DNA of 32,674 bases from an uncultured Collinsella sp. GTDB taxonomy: Bacteria > Actinomycetota > Coriobacteriia > Coriobacteriales > Coriobacteriaceae. The stretch's first letter is position 1, and each line of letters begins with the position of its first letter. The translations under genes and the position numbers were made by a program. Shown here in pieces: positions 14,956-22,563 of the stretch. Location: contig URSO01000017.1 of the NCBI GenBank assembly GCA_900550415.1, forward strand, positions 1-32,674, read 5' to 3'. A model generated the notes under the pieces. The model made no database searches. It saw only the letters and a program-made list of their open reading frames with translations, and was not told where the DNA came from.

Positions 14956-15639
14956 ATGGCTTTTGAGCCTGCTCAACATAGCTTTATCACGCTCGAGGGC
15001 GTCGACGGTGCCGGCAAGTCCACGCAGGCGCGCCTGCTTGCCCGCGCGCTCGAACTCGCTGGCTATCAGGTCGTAACTCTGCGCGAGCCGGGTGGCACTG
15101 CCATCAGCGAAAAGATTCGCGCCCTGCTGCTCGACCCCGCCAACACGGCGATGGGCGATACCTGCGAGCTGTTGCTCTACGAGGCTGCGCGTGCCCAGTT
15201 GGTGCACGAGGTCATAGCCCCCGCCCTTGCGGCCGGCAAGGTGGTCCTGTGCGATCGCTTCTACGATTCCACGACCTGCTACCAGGCATTTGCCGACGGC
15301 CTCGACCGTCAGATGGTACGCGATGCCAACAATCTGGCCGTTGCGGGGACGCATCCGGCGCTCACGCTCGTCTACCACATCACGCCCGAGCAGGCGGCGC
15401 TGCGCATGGCAGCCCGTGACGCGGCAGATCGCATGGAGGCCAAGGGCATGGCCTTCCAAGAGCGTGTCTACCAGGGATTTTGCGCCATTGCCGCCGAGGA
15501 GCCAAACCGCGTAAAGCTCATCGACGCCACCGCGCCCATCGAGGAAGTCTTCGAGAAGACGGTCGAGCAGGTTCGCGCGTACGGTCTCGACATTCCGCGG
15601 GACGCCGTCGCCGCCGCGCTTGCCCAGGAGGCCGAGTAG
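14956..15639 (+). CDS. tmk: thymidylate kinase
   Basis: 227 aa. Phosphorylates dTMP to dTDP with ATP in the cytoplasm. The P-loop is EGVDGAGKST (residues 14-23), the LREPGG motif sits at 42-47, and the catalytic DR is D100-R101 in LCDRFYDST. A LID region follows (about residues 150-165). GAAGGGG precedes the ATG. It is the first gene of a tightly packed tmk-holB-ricT operon; holB starts one nucleotide after its stop. Confidence 0.95.
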   Translation: MAFEPAQHSFITLEGVDGAGKSTQARLLARALELAGYQVVTLREPGGTAISEKIRALLLDPANTAMGDTCELLLYEAARAQLVHEVIAPALAAGKVVLCDRFYDSTTCYQAFADGLDRQMVRDANNLAVAGTHPALTLVYHITPEQAALRMAARDAADRMEAKGMAFQERVYQGFCAIAAEEPNRVKLIDATAPIEEVFEKTVEQVRAYGLDIPRDAVAAALAQEAE

Positions 15640-15640
15640 C

Positions 15641-16768
15641 ATGGCCCCCGCGCAGACAAGCTTGCTCGCCAAGCTCGACACCCAAGAGCGCGTGCGCGAC
15701 TTTTTGACCAACGCCGTCGCCAGCGGTCGCGCATCGCACGCCTATCTGTTCTTGGGAGCGCCCGGCGCGGGCAAGCTCGACGCCGCGTGGGCGCTCGCCC
15801 AAGCCTTCCTGTGCGAGCAGGATGGCTGCGGCGCATGCGACAGCTGCGTGCGCGTCGCGCGCCATACGCATCCCGACGTGCACTATTACACGCCCGAGAG
15901 CGCCACGGGCTACCTCATTGCCCAGACCCGCGAGCTGCTCGACGACGTGCCGCTGGCGCCCATCCGCGCCAAGGCCAAGGTCTACATCATCGACCGTGCC
16001 GAGCAGCTGCGTGCCAACACCGCCAACGCACTGCTCAAAACGCTCGAGGAGCCGCCCGAGGGCGTTATGTTTATCTTGCTGGGCACCTCGGCAGACGTGA
16101 TGTTGTCCACTATCGTGAGCCGCTGCCAGTGCGTGCCGTTTCGGCTGGTGTCGCCCGCCGTGGCCGCGCGTGCCGTGAGTCGCGCCACCGGTCAGGACCC
16201 TGCGCGTTGCCGCATGGCCGTCGCCGTAGCGGGAAGCCCCACGCGTGGCATCGAGTTCCTCAAGAGCGCCGAGCGCCAGGATGCTCGCCGCCAGATGGTC
16301 CGTGCCATCGATTCGCTCATCGCCGCCGACGAGGCCGATGTGCTCAGCCGCGCCAAGTCGCTCATCGTCGCCGTTAAGGCGCCGCTCGCCGAGGTCAAGT
16401 CCACGCAGGAAAAGGTGCTCGAGCAAAACGCCGATTACCTGTCGCGTGGAGCATTGAAGCAGCTTGAGGACCGCAACAAGCGCGAACTCAACGCGCGCGA
16501 GCGTTCGGGTATCATGGAAGCGCTGGCGAGCGCGCGGACGCTTATGCGCGACGTGCTGCTGACGCTTCAGGACGAGGCAGCCGACGTAGTGAACGAGGAC
16601 GTGCGCGACACGATCGGGCGGCTTGCCGCCGCGACCAATGTTGCGGGTGCCACGCGGGCGCTCGAGGCAGTCGCGACCGCCGAGCGCAACATTGCCAGAA
16701 ACGTTACTCCCCAGCTGGCCATCGAGGTCATGCTGTTCGATATCAGGAAGGCACTGAAATGCCGTTAG
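15641..16768 (+). CDS. holB: DNA polymerase III subunit delta' (clamp loader)
   Basis: 375 aa, AAA+ clamp-loader subunit. The zinc module has C58, C63, C66 and C69 (CEQDGCGACDSC). The SRC arginine-finger motif is present in IVSRCQCVPF. The Walker A region reads GAPGAGKL, with Leu46 in place of the Ser/Thr that holds Mg2+, so it probably does not hydrolyse ATP, as expected of delta'. The start at 15641 (MAPAQTS) has CAGGAGG upstream inside the end of tmk. It overlaps ricT by 10 nt. Confidence 0.92.
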   Translation: MAPAQTSLLAKLDTQERVRDFLTNAVASGRASHAYLFLGAPGAGKLDAAWALAQAFLCEQDGCGACDSCVRVARHTHPDVHYYTPESATGYLIAQTRELLDDVPLAPIRAKAKVYIIDRAEQLRANTANALLKTLEEPPEGVMFILLGTSADVMLSTIVSRCQCVPFRLVSPAVAARAVSRATGQDPARCRMAVAVAGSPTRGIEFLKSAERQDARRQMVRAIDSLIAADEADVLSRAKSLIVAVKAPLAEVKSTQEKVLEQNADYLSRGALKQLEDRNKRELNARERSGIMEALASARTLMRDVLLTLQDEAADVVNEDVRDTIGRLAAATNVAGATRALEAVATAERNIARNVTPQLAIEVMLFDIRKALKCR

Positions 16769-18459
16769 TCGTACCCGTTAAGTTTACCTACGCCTCGCGC
16801 GACCTGTGGTTCGATCCGCAGGATTTGGATATCCTCGAGGCCGATTATGCCATTTGCTCCACCGAGCGCGGAACCGAGATCGGCCTGGTCACGGCCGATC
16901 CCTTCGAGGTGCCGCAAGACGAGATCGGTCAGCCGCTCAAGCCCGTGCTGCGCGTGGCGAGCGACATCGACCTGCAGCTTGCCGACGACCTGGCCATCCA
17001 GGGCGACGAGGCCATGGTCGACTTCCGCCGCCTGGTCAAGGAGCTCGACCTCGAGATGAAGCCGGTCGGCGTCGAGTACCTGTTTGGCGGCGAGAAGGCC
17101 GTGTTCTACTTTGCGGCCGAGGAGCGCGTCGATTTTCGTCAGCTCGTCAAGGACCTGTCCTCGACGCTGCACATTCGCGTCGACATGCGCCAGATCGGCG
17201 TGCGCGACGAGACCCGCCTGGTGGGCGGCTATGCCCAATGCGGACAGGAGCTCTGCTGCACGCGCTTTGGCGGACAGTTTGAGCCCGTCTCGATCCGCAT
17301 GGCAAAAGAGCAGGACCTGCCGCTCAACTCGTCCAAAATCAGCGGCGTGTGCGGCCGCCTGATGTGCTGCTTGCGCTATGAGTTCGAGGCGTACAAGGAC
17401 TTTAAGAGCCGTGCGCCCAAAAAGAAGACGCTCATCGATACGCCGCTTGGCAAGGCGCGTATTCAGGAATATGACACGCCGCGTGAGCAGCTGGTGCTGC
17501 GCCTGGAGAACGGCAAAGTCTTTAAGGTCAACCTGGCCGATATGACGTGCTCGGAGGGCTGCAAAAAGAAGGCCGCCGAGCAGGGTTGCAACTGCCGTTC
17601 CGACTGCGTGACGCGCGACGTGCTCGAGCGCATCGAGTCGCCCGAGATGCGCCTGGCGCTCATGGAGCTCGACCGCGAGAACGGCGTCGACGTGGGCGAT
17701 GGTCTGTCGAGCGCCGACCGTCTTGCCGGCACGTCGATGCCCAAGCGCCGTCGTCGCGATGCCGATTCCGATACCCGCGCTGCTCAGAGCCAGGTCGAGG
17801 GCCGTGGCCGTGGAAAGGGCCGCGGCAAGGCCGAGGCACCCGAGGCCGAGGAGGCCGCCGGTGGCCGTCGTCGTCGCAAGCGCGCAGGCTCGGGCGATGC
17901 TGCCGAGGCTGCAGCCGCGGGCAAGAACGCCTCTCGCGAGCGCGAGGTTCAGCAGCCCCAGCAGCAGAATCGCGGCGGTGGTATGAACCCCACGCGTCGT
18001 CGCCGCCGTCACCTGTCGAGCGAGGAGCGCGAGGATGCCTTCCGCGCCGCAGCTGCTCGCGAGGCCGGTGCCGCTTCCAAGGGTCCCTCGGGTTCCGATG
18101 CGCCTGCCGACAAGGGCGGCAAGTCACGTGGCGAGGATGAGCGCGCGCCGCGTCCGCGCCGTCGCCATTCCTCGGGCACGCAACAGAAGCCCTCAGTGCC
18201 CTCCGTTGCCGATCAGGTCTCGGATGGTGAGGTCAAGGTCACGCGCCGTCGTCCCGGAGATGGCGGGGGAGCGGCTGCCAAGGCTTCGCGTGGCGCCGCT
18301 CGCGACGAGCGCGAGCCGCGCGAGGATCGCGGTGGCGAGGGCTCGGCCGACCAGGGTCAAAAGCGCCGTCGTCGTCGCCGTTCCCGCAAGCCGCGCCAGG
18401 ATGGTGGCGAGGGCTCGACCCCGTCTTCGGCCGCACCACAACCGCCCGCCGGCGAATAA
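16759..18459 (+). CDS. ricT: PSP1-domain protein, RicT (YaaT)-like, with long basic C-terminal extension
   Basis: 566 aa, twice the usual RicT length of about 275. The PSP1 core (residues 1-260) is well conserved. It includes C161, C166, C167 (CGQELCC) and C198, C203, C204 (CGRLMCC), the cysteines that in Bacillus RicT serve the iron-sulfur cluster of the RicA-RicF-RicT complex, which controls RNA processing through RNase Y. A further Cys group (C264, C268, C277, C279, C283) follows. From about residue 325 the protein is disordered and rich in Arg, Ala, Gly and Glu, with repeated RRRRR-type blocks, suggesting RNA or ribosome binding. RicA and RicF are not seen nearby. Gene order tmk-holB-ricT is the same as in Bacillus. 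The role in this non-sporulating host is not known. Confidence 0.85.
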   Translation: MPLVVPVKFTYASRDLWFDPQDLDILEADYAICSTERGTEIGLVTADPFEVPQDEIGQPLKPVLRVASDIDLQLADDLAIQGDEAMVDFRRLVKELDLEMKPVGVEYLFGGEKAVFYFAAEERVDFRQLVKDLSSTLHIRVDMRQIGVRDETRLVGGYAQCGQELCCTRFGGQFEPVSIRMAKEQDLPLNSSKISGVCGRLMCCLRYEFEAYKDFKSRAPKKKTLIDTPLGKARIQEYDTPREQLVLRLENGKVFKVNLADMTCSEGCKKKAAEQGCNCRSDCVTRDVLERIESPEMRLALMELDRENGVDVGDGLSSADRLAGTSMPKRRRRDADSDTRAAQSQVEGRGRGKGRGKAEAPEAEEAAGGRRRRKRAGSGDAAEAAAAGKNASREREVQQPQQQNRGGGMNPTRRRRRHLSSEEREDAFRAAAAREAGAASKGPSGSDAPADKGGKSRGEDERAPRPRRRHSSGTQQKPSVPSVADQVSDGEVKVTRRRPGDGGGAAAKASRGAARDEREPREDRGGEGSADQGQKRRRRRRSRKPRQDGGEGSTPSSAAPQPPAGE

Positions 18460-18504
18460 CGCCCGCGAGCGGATTTAACCCGCCTTACCCCAATCGCGTC
18501 GGGG

Positions 18505-18558
18505 TACCATAGCGCTGAATCAACAACCCTCCCTGCGACCGAACGTAGGGAGGGTTGT
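18505..18558 (+). promoter_or_regulatory. comF promoter and ribosome-binding-site hairpin
   Basis: TACCAT (18505-18510) is a candidate -10 box, placing the start of transcription near 18517. Directly after it, ACAACCCTCCCT (18523-18534) pairs perfectly with AGGGAGGGTTGT (18547-18558) over 12 bp with a 12-nt loop. The right arm is the purine-rich ribosome-binding site of comF, ending 3 nt before its TTG start. There is no T-run, so this is not a terminator. The fold should block translation unless it is opened. Confidence 0.6.
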
Positions 18559-18561
18559 GTC

Positions 18562-19368
18562 TTGAAGAGCCATCTGAAAATATTGAGCCGTCTGCAGGGT
18601 GCCGGCGCCCTACCGTTTGCGGACGAATTGCTGCCGTTTGCCGAGCGGGCGGCACGCGAGGCACTCGAGGCATTGTCGCCAACACGATGTGCCGGCTGCG
18701 AGCGCGCCGGTGCGCTTATTTGCCAAGACTGCCTGGCCGCGCTCACGCTCATCGACCCACGTCATAGCTGCACCCGATGCGGCGCCCCGTTTGGGGATTT
18801 GCTGTGCACTGAGTGTTCGGTCGAGGGCACGTCCTCGGCAATGGCAGAGGCGCTCGACCGCTGCCTGGCGTGCGCCGTCTATGCGCATCCGCTGCCGCGC
18901 ATCATTAAAGCGTACAAGGATGCGGGCGAGCGACGTCTGGCTCCGTATCTGGCGGAGCTGCTCTACGACGCCGCTCTGCATGCCCAGGTCGTAGCGCCCG
19001 ATCGCTATGGAGGTGTGCTGTCCGGTGCGGATGCGGTGGTGTTTGTGCCTGCGACGGCGGCAGCGTTTCGGCGGCGTGGTTTTGATCATATGGAGGCTAT
19101 TGCGCGCCCATTTTGCGAGCTGTCGGGTGTTCCCCTGCTCGATGCTCTCGTCAAGTACGGGCATGGCGACCAGCGCGAACTCGGTCGTGAGGAGCGTCGC
19201 GAGCGTGCCCAAGGCATGTACGAGACGGTTGAGGACGTGCACGGCCGCCGCCTACTGCTTATCGATGACGTTATCACCACGGGCGCGACCATGGCAGCAG
19301 CCTCGGCGGAGCTCAAGCGTGCCGGCGCTGCGGCAGTCGATGGCCTTGCTATCGCACGTGTTTGGTAG
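18562..19368 (+). CDS. comF: ComF-family phosphoribosyltransferase-like protein
   Basis: 268 aa. ComF/ComFC proteins are needed for DNA uptake in competent bacteria. The N terminus has eight cysteines in four pairs (C43/C46, C54/C57, C70/C73, C82/C85), consistent with two zinc sites. The C-terminal phosphoribosyltransferase domain carries the PRPP loop LLLIDDVITTGAT near residues 229-241. It starts with TTG at 18562; the purine-rich site AGGGAGGG is in the right position but lies in a hairpin. The ComFA helicase is not in the window. The next gene starts 10 nt later and is probably co-transcribed. Confidence 0.9.
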   Translation: MKSHLKILSRLQGAGALPFADELLPFAERAAREALEALSPTRCAGCERAGALICQDCLAALTLIDPRHSCTRCGAPFGDLLCTECSVEGTSSAMAEALDRCLACAVYAHPLPRIIKAYKDAGERRLAPYLAELLYDAALHAQVVAPDRYGGVLSGADAVVFVPATAAAFRRRGFDHMEAIARPFCELSGVPLLDALVKYGHGDQRELGREERRERAQGMYETVEDVHGRRLLLIDDVITTGATMAAASAELKRAGAAAVDGLAIARVW

Positions 19369-19378
19369 GGGTGGTTTT

Positions 19379-20488
19379 GTGGCAGTGAAGATTGAGCGGT
19401 GTGACGAACCGACAAGCGAGCAACTGGCGGCCTCCATAATTCTGACCGGCGCCTCGGCGCTACGCACGATGCGCGCCGAGCGCCGACAAATGGGTTACAT
19501 CAGCTGGAAGGACCTTAATCCCGATGAAGAGCGCCGTGTGCTGCGCACGTCGTCGCCCTCGACCGAGGATATCTATCTTCCCGACTTGGTGCGGATTGGG
19601 GCCGCAAGCGGCGAGGTACAAGAGGATTTGTGCTTGCTGGTAGGGTCTGCAGCACAGCGCCGCCGCATTCTTGGCGTGAGCTGGTCCGTATGCTCCGGGT
19701 TGCCTGCTGGCTCGATTCTAGAGGTGGAACCGGGGGTATACAGCCTATCTCCCGAGGCCCTTTGTGTTGCCATCGCCCGCGAGGTCGGCTGTATCCAGGC
19801 ATTTGCCCTGGCCCAGGAGCTGTGCTCTAAGATTTCACTGAGCGACCGCGGGAAGTATCTGCCTCCCTACACCTCGCCTGTTACGAATAAACTTGCAAAG
19901 GACAAGGACCAGCCAGCAGACGTGGGCTACTTTGAAGTCGAGCCGGCGCTGACGCCCGATCGCCTGGCAGATTACCTTGCGGCATGCAAGGGGAATGTGG
20001 CCAAACAGCTGCAGCGTCTGTGTCCCTATCTTTCGGAAAACCTGCTCTCGCCCATGGAGTGCATCATGCTCGCCCTGTTTTCGCTTCCGTTTTCCTATGG
20101 CGGGTTTGCCTGCGGACCTTTTAAGACCGACTACAAGGTCGAGTTCGATGACCGTGCGCAGGCAATCTCGGGGATGCCTCATGCAGTTTGCGATGCGTAT
20201 CAAGAGGCAGCCCGGTTTGACCTGGAATACAACGGTGAGCTGGGCCATTCCTCTCGGAGGGGACGTATCCATGATGAAAAGCGCAACACGGGCTTGATTA
20301 CTATGGGAATCGAGGTCGCGACGGTCAACAACGAAATGCTCTGTGACATGGAAGCGATGGAAGCGCTCGCATGGCGCATCCACCAGCGTATGCGAAAGCG
20401 GTACCGGAATCGTGTCGATGCCCGCAGGAAGAAGCAAGAGGCGTTGCTTAACACGCTGCGGGCGTGTTTTGGGCTTAAGCCGGTCTAA
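19379..20488 (+). CDS. putative endonuclease with C-terminal Vsr/DUF559-like (PD-(D/E)XK) domain
   Basis: About 369 aa from the GTG at 19379; a second GTG lies 6 nt on. GGGGTGG upstream could serve either. The C-terminal 95 residues fit the very-short-patch-repair/DUF559 nuclease pattern: D281 and E283 in FDLEYNGE, H290, then D299 and R302 (HDEKR), followed by ITMGIEVATV, the typical LxxxGxxVxxV strand. The N-terminal part (about residues 85-170) has the PAGSI-EVEPGVYSLSPEALCVAIAREV layout seen in actinobacterial DUF559 proteins with an AbiEi-like start. No methylase is nearby. Catalytic activity and role are not shown. Its position after comF may mean a function on incoming DNA, or none. Confidence 0.7.
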   Translation: MAVKIERCDEPTSEQLAASIILTGASALRTMRAERRQMGYISWKDLNPDEERRVLRTSSPSTEDIYLPDLVRIGAASGEVQEDLCLLVGSAAQRRRILGVSWSVCSGLPAGSILEVEPGVYSLSPEALCVAIAREVGCIQAFALAQELCSKISLSDRGKYLPPYTSPVTNKLAKDKDQPADVGYFEVEPALTPDRLADYLAACKGNVAKQLQRLCPYLSENLLSPMECIMLALFSLPFSYGGFACGPFKTDYKVEFDDRAQAISGMPHAVCDAYQEAARFDLEYNGELGHSSRRGRIHDEKRNTGLITMGIEVATVNNEMLCDMEAMEALAWRIHQRMRKRYRNRVDARRKKQEALLNTLRACFGLKPV

Positions 20489-20517
20489 TACGCGTCGAAA
20501 ATAGAGGGTTAATCATA

Positions 20518-20744
20518 TGCCCTGGCCATAATATGGCAAATATGAGTACTGTCACTAAATCAGTAACAGAAAAATCAAGGAATTTAGGACTCGGAGGCGG
20601 CGTAAAGTAAGAAGATAATAAACAAATGTAGAATAACTAAGCATCAGGTTGGCGACACTGAGCGCAAAATCTGTCCGAGAGGCCAAAATTGCCTGTTACT
20701 AAATTGGTGGCAGTACTCATATTTGCCATATTTTGACCAGGGCA
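20518..20744. mobile_element. MITE-like inverted-repeat element, copy 2
   Basis: Terminal inverted repeats of about 52 bp (20518-20569 and 20693-20744) match at about 46 positions. The core GGCAAATATGAGTACTG recurs inverted as CAGTACTCATATTTGCC. The 123-bp interior is AT-rich and non-coding. The right end matches copy 1 at 6127-6173. No target-site duplication is obvious. It follows the putative endonuclease gene. Confidence 0.65.
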
Positions 20745-20758
20745 CCCTAAGAAGGGCG

Positions 20759-20790
20759 CCCCGGAGCTCCCTGTAGGGGAGCTCCGGGCT
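20759..20790 (+). terminator. GC-rich hairpin, possible terminator after the endonuclease gene
   Basis: CCCGGAGCTCCC pairs with GGGAGCTCCGGG over 12 bp with a short loop. Only a weak pyrimidine stretch follows (CTTCAT), so termination efficiency is doubtful. A related stem with a proper T-run ends the lipoprotein gene at 22313. Confidence 0.5.
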
Positions 20791-20860
20791 TCATAGGGGC
20801 ACGAATAGCCCACTCCGACCTGCGAAATCTGTACTCGCGATGCGAATGACGCTCCTAACC

Positions 20861-20889
20861 TTAAACTTTAGCTTGAACTTAGCTATAAT
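20861..20889 (+). promoter_or_regulatory. strong promoter of the structured RNA
   Basis: A perfect TATAAT (20884-20889) with TTAAAC (20861-20866) 17 bp upstream, in a short AT-rich patch. It is the best -10 box in the window. Initiation would be near 20896, over 320 nt before the first credible start codon, so the promoter serves a long RNA. Confidence 0.65.
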
Positions 20890-20895
20890 GCGCTA

Positions 20896-21220
20896 CGTTC
20901 CTACCAGGCTGTGGTTGCGGACGGACGAAATGCCCGTCCTAGTCCAAGACAGACGCGGTCAAAGGGATCCACGTAAGCGACCGCGTGCGCGCGGCGCGAT
21001 CATGGCGCGTCCTAGATGTAAGCCGCACCGTCCGTTCTACTTTCTTTGGGGCAATACCGCCTCGCGGGCGAGCGGGCCAGTCGTGAAGGTGGCTGCGGCC
21101 TCCCGAGCAAACACCCCGGTGCGCAAGTGTGGGGTCAAATACCAGGTCAGCTGGTGGGAACAAGCTGATATTCCGCGCAACGCACGGATCGTATACGACA
21201 CAGAAGGCAGGGTAGTGGAC
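20896..21220 (+). ncRNA. structured non-coding RNA, probably raiA-motif RNA
   Basis: About 325 nt lie between a consensus promoter and the lipoprotein gene. Several hairpins are visible: GGACGG/CCGTCC (20919-20924 and 20934-20939), a perfect 8-bp ACGCGGTC/GACCGCGT (20953-20960 and 20979-20986), TCAGCT/AGCTGA (21147-21152 and 21163-21168) inside GTGCG/CGCAC (21119-21123 and 21181-21185), and CTACC near the 5' end (20901-20905) complementary to GGTAG at 21211-21215. The raiA motif is a large RNA of Firmicutes and Actinobacteria found near raiA (hpf) or comFC genes; here hpf is 1.3 kb downstream and comF 2 kb upstream. The tail around 21204-21220 (GAAGGCAGGGTAGTGGAC) looks to me like the conserved 3' end, but this is from memory. 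An open frame crosses the region but has no ribosome-binding site or conserved protein features. Confidence 0.6.
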
Positions 21221-21238
21221 ATGGTGAGGGGCAGCTTG

Positions 21239-22246
21239 ATGCACGCGGCTCGGTTAGGTGCTGGGACCGCAGCGGTCATCGCCGTTTTGGGCCTGAGCGG
21301 ATGCGCGTTCAACCCGCTGTCTACGTTCACGACTCCCACGATCGACCAGATCGAGTACGAGACCGTCACGCCCGCGGTGTCGGATGATGCCCTGGTCACC
21401 CCCGGTACCCTGACGGTTGCCCTCGATACCTCCGATGCGCCGCAGGCCATGCAGGGCGCTGACGGCGAGCTCACGGGGTATGCAGTCGACGCTGCCCGCG
21501 CCCTCGCAAGCCGCATGGGCCTTAAGGTCGCCTTTGTCGATGCGTCCTCGGCAGGTTCCGCGCTCGGTGACAAAAAGGCTGATATCTTTATCGGCGAGAT
21601 CAACTCCACGGATGGGGACGTTAGCTCGCTCGGCACCTGCCTGTACGATGCCGCTTCCGTGTTCGGTAAAACCAGCGATGGTGGGTCGCTGAGCGTTTCC
21701 ACTGATACCCTTAACACGTCTACTCTGGGTATCCAGATGTCCTCGGCCTCGCAGGAGGCGCTTGCTAAGCAGAGCATCACCGCCAACCAAAAGACTTACT
21801 CCAACATCAACGAGTGCTTTGAGGCGCTCGAGTCCGGCGAGGTCGACTATGTGATCTGCGACTCCACGGCTGGCGGTTACCTTGCGCGACTGATGAGCGA
21901 GATCTCCTATGTCGGTGCGCTCGAGGCGCCCTCGACGCTTGGTGTTGCAGGCCTTTCGTCCAATGACGAACTGTGTCGTGCCGTGAGCGATGCCCTCGAC
22001 GGTATTACGGCCGACGGCACGCTCGAGGCGGTCCACTGCGTCTGGTACGGCACGATGCCCTACGACCTCACCACTAAGACGGTTTCGGGCGCTAACGTGC
22101 AGCCGGGCGACTCTGAGTCCAGCGAGACCACATCCTCCGGCAGCGAGTCCTCCGATTCCAACAATGAGACCGCATCCTCCGAAGACAAATCGTCCAGCCA
22201 GGAAGACACCATCACCGACGACGACATTAACAAGCTTAATAGCTAG
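21239..22246 (+). CDS. lipoprotein related to solute-binding proteins family 3
   Basis: 335 aa from ATG 21239, with TGAGGGG 7 nt upstream. An ATG at 21221 is also possible and would abut the RNA. The signal peptide ends in the lipobox LSGC, with lipidated Cys22, so the protein is anchored on the outside of the membrane. The body resembles the amino-acid-binding SBP_bac_3 fold: GTLTVALDTSDAPQAM at the start of lobe 1, GELTGYAVDAARALASRMGL, and a late CFEALESGEVDYVICDS segment typical of the family. The last 50 residues are a Ser/Glu/Asp-rich tail. No permease or ATPase gene adjoins, so it may be an orphan binding protein or a sensor part. Ligand unknown. Confidence 0.8.
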   Translation: MHAARLGAGTAAVIAVLGLSGCAFNPLSTFTTPTIDQIEYETVTPAVSDDALVTPGTLTVALDTSDAPQAMQGADGELTGYAVDAARALASRMGLKVAFVDASSAGSALGDKKADIFIGEINSTDGDVSSLGTCLYDAASVFGKTSDGGSLSVSTDTLNTSTLGIQMSSASQEALAKQSITANQKTYSNINECFEALESGEVDYVICDSTAGGYLARLMSEISYVGALEAPSTLGVAGLSSNDELCRAVSDALDGITADGTLEAVHCVWYGTMPYDLTTKTVSGANVQPGDSESSETTSSGSESSDSNNETASSEDKSSSQEDTITDDDINKLNS

Positions 22247-22312
22247 TTATTGCTAGGGGTGGCGTCTCCTATGCGCTAGGAGAGATGCCTCTTCACGCTT
22301 TCAACACGCACT

Positions 22313-22346
22313 GCCGGGCTTCCCCAATAGGGGAGCCCGGCTTTTT
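22313..22346 (+). terminator. intrinsic terminator of the lipoprotein gene
   Basis: GCCGGGCTTCCCC pairs with GGGGAGCCCGGC (one bulged T), loop AATA, then T5. A weaker hairpin at 22261-22289 precedes it. Between here and hpf (22347-22563) I see no gene; it should hold the hpf promoter, but no clear -35/-10 pair stands out. Confidence 0.88.
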
Positions 22347-22563
22347 CATCTCTATAAAACCAGCAGTTCAAAGCCAATTTTCGGGACCAAATACAAAGTC
22401 GCCGGCTCCCTCCTATAGCGCACTTTGCCACAGAAAAGTGCGAGACTTCGGTATGCGGTATCAAGCAATCGTTATTCGGGTCTTTGGGAATCCGCGTGAT
22501 TAAATGCACGGCAATGGGTACATAGCCAGTACAGTAAGTCCCCGAGGCAGATTGGAGCCACGT

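Noticed and set aside
15746..15790. Damaged Walker A motif in holB as a sign of a pseudogene
   Set aside because: Delta' subunits normally lack a working ATPase site, and the zinc and SRC motifs are intact.
20840..21238. Open frame extending the lipoprotein gene 133 codons upstream
   Set aside because: It would put the lipobox far from the N terminus, has no ribosome-binding site, and crosses a region with strong RNA structure behind a consensus promoter.
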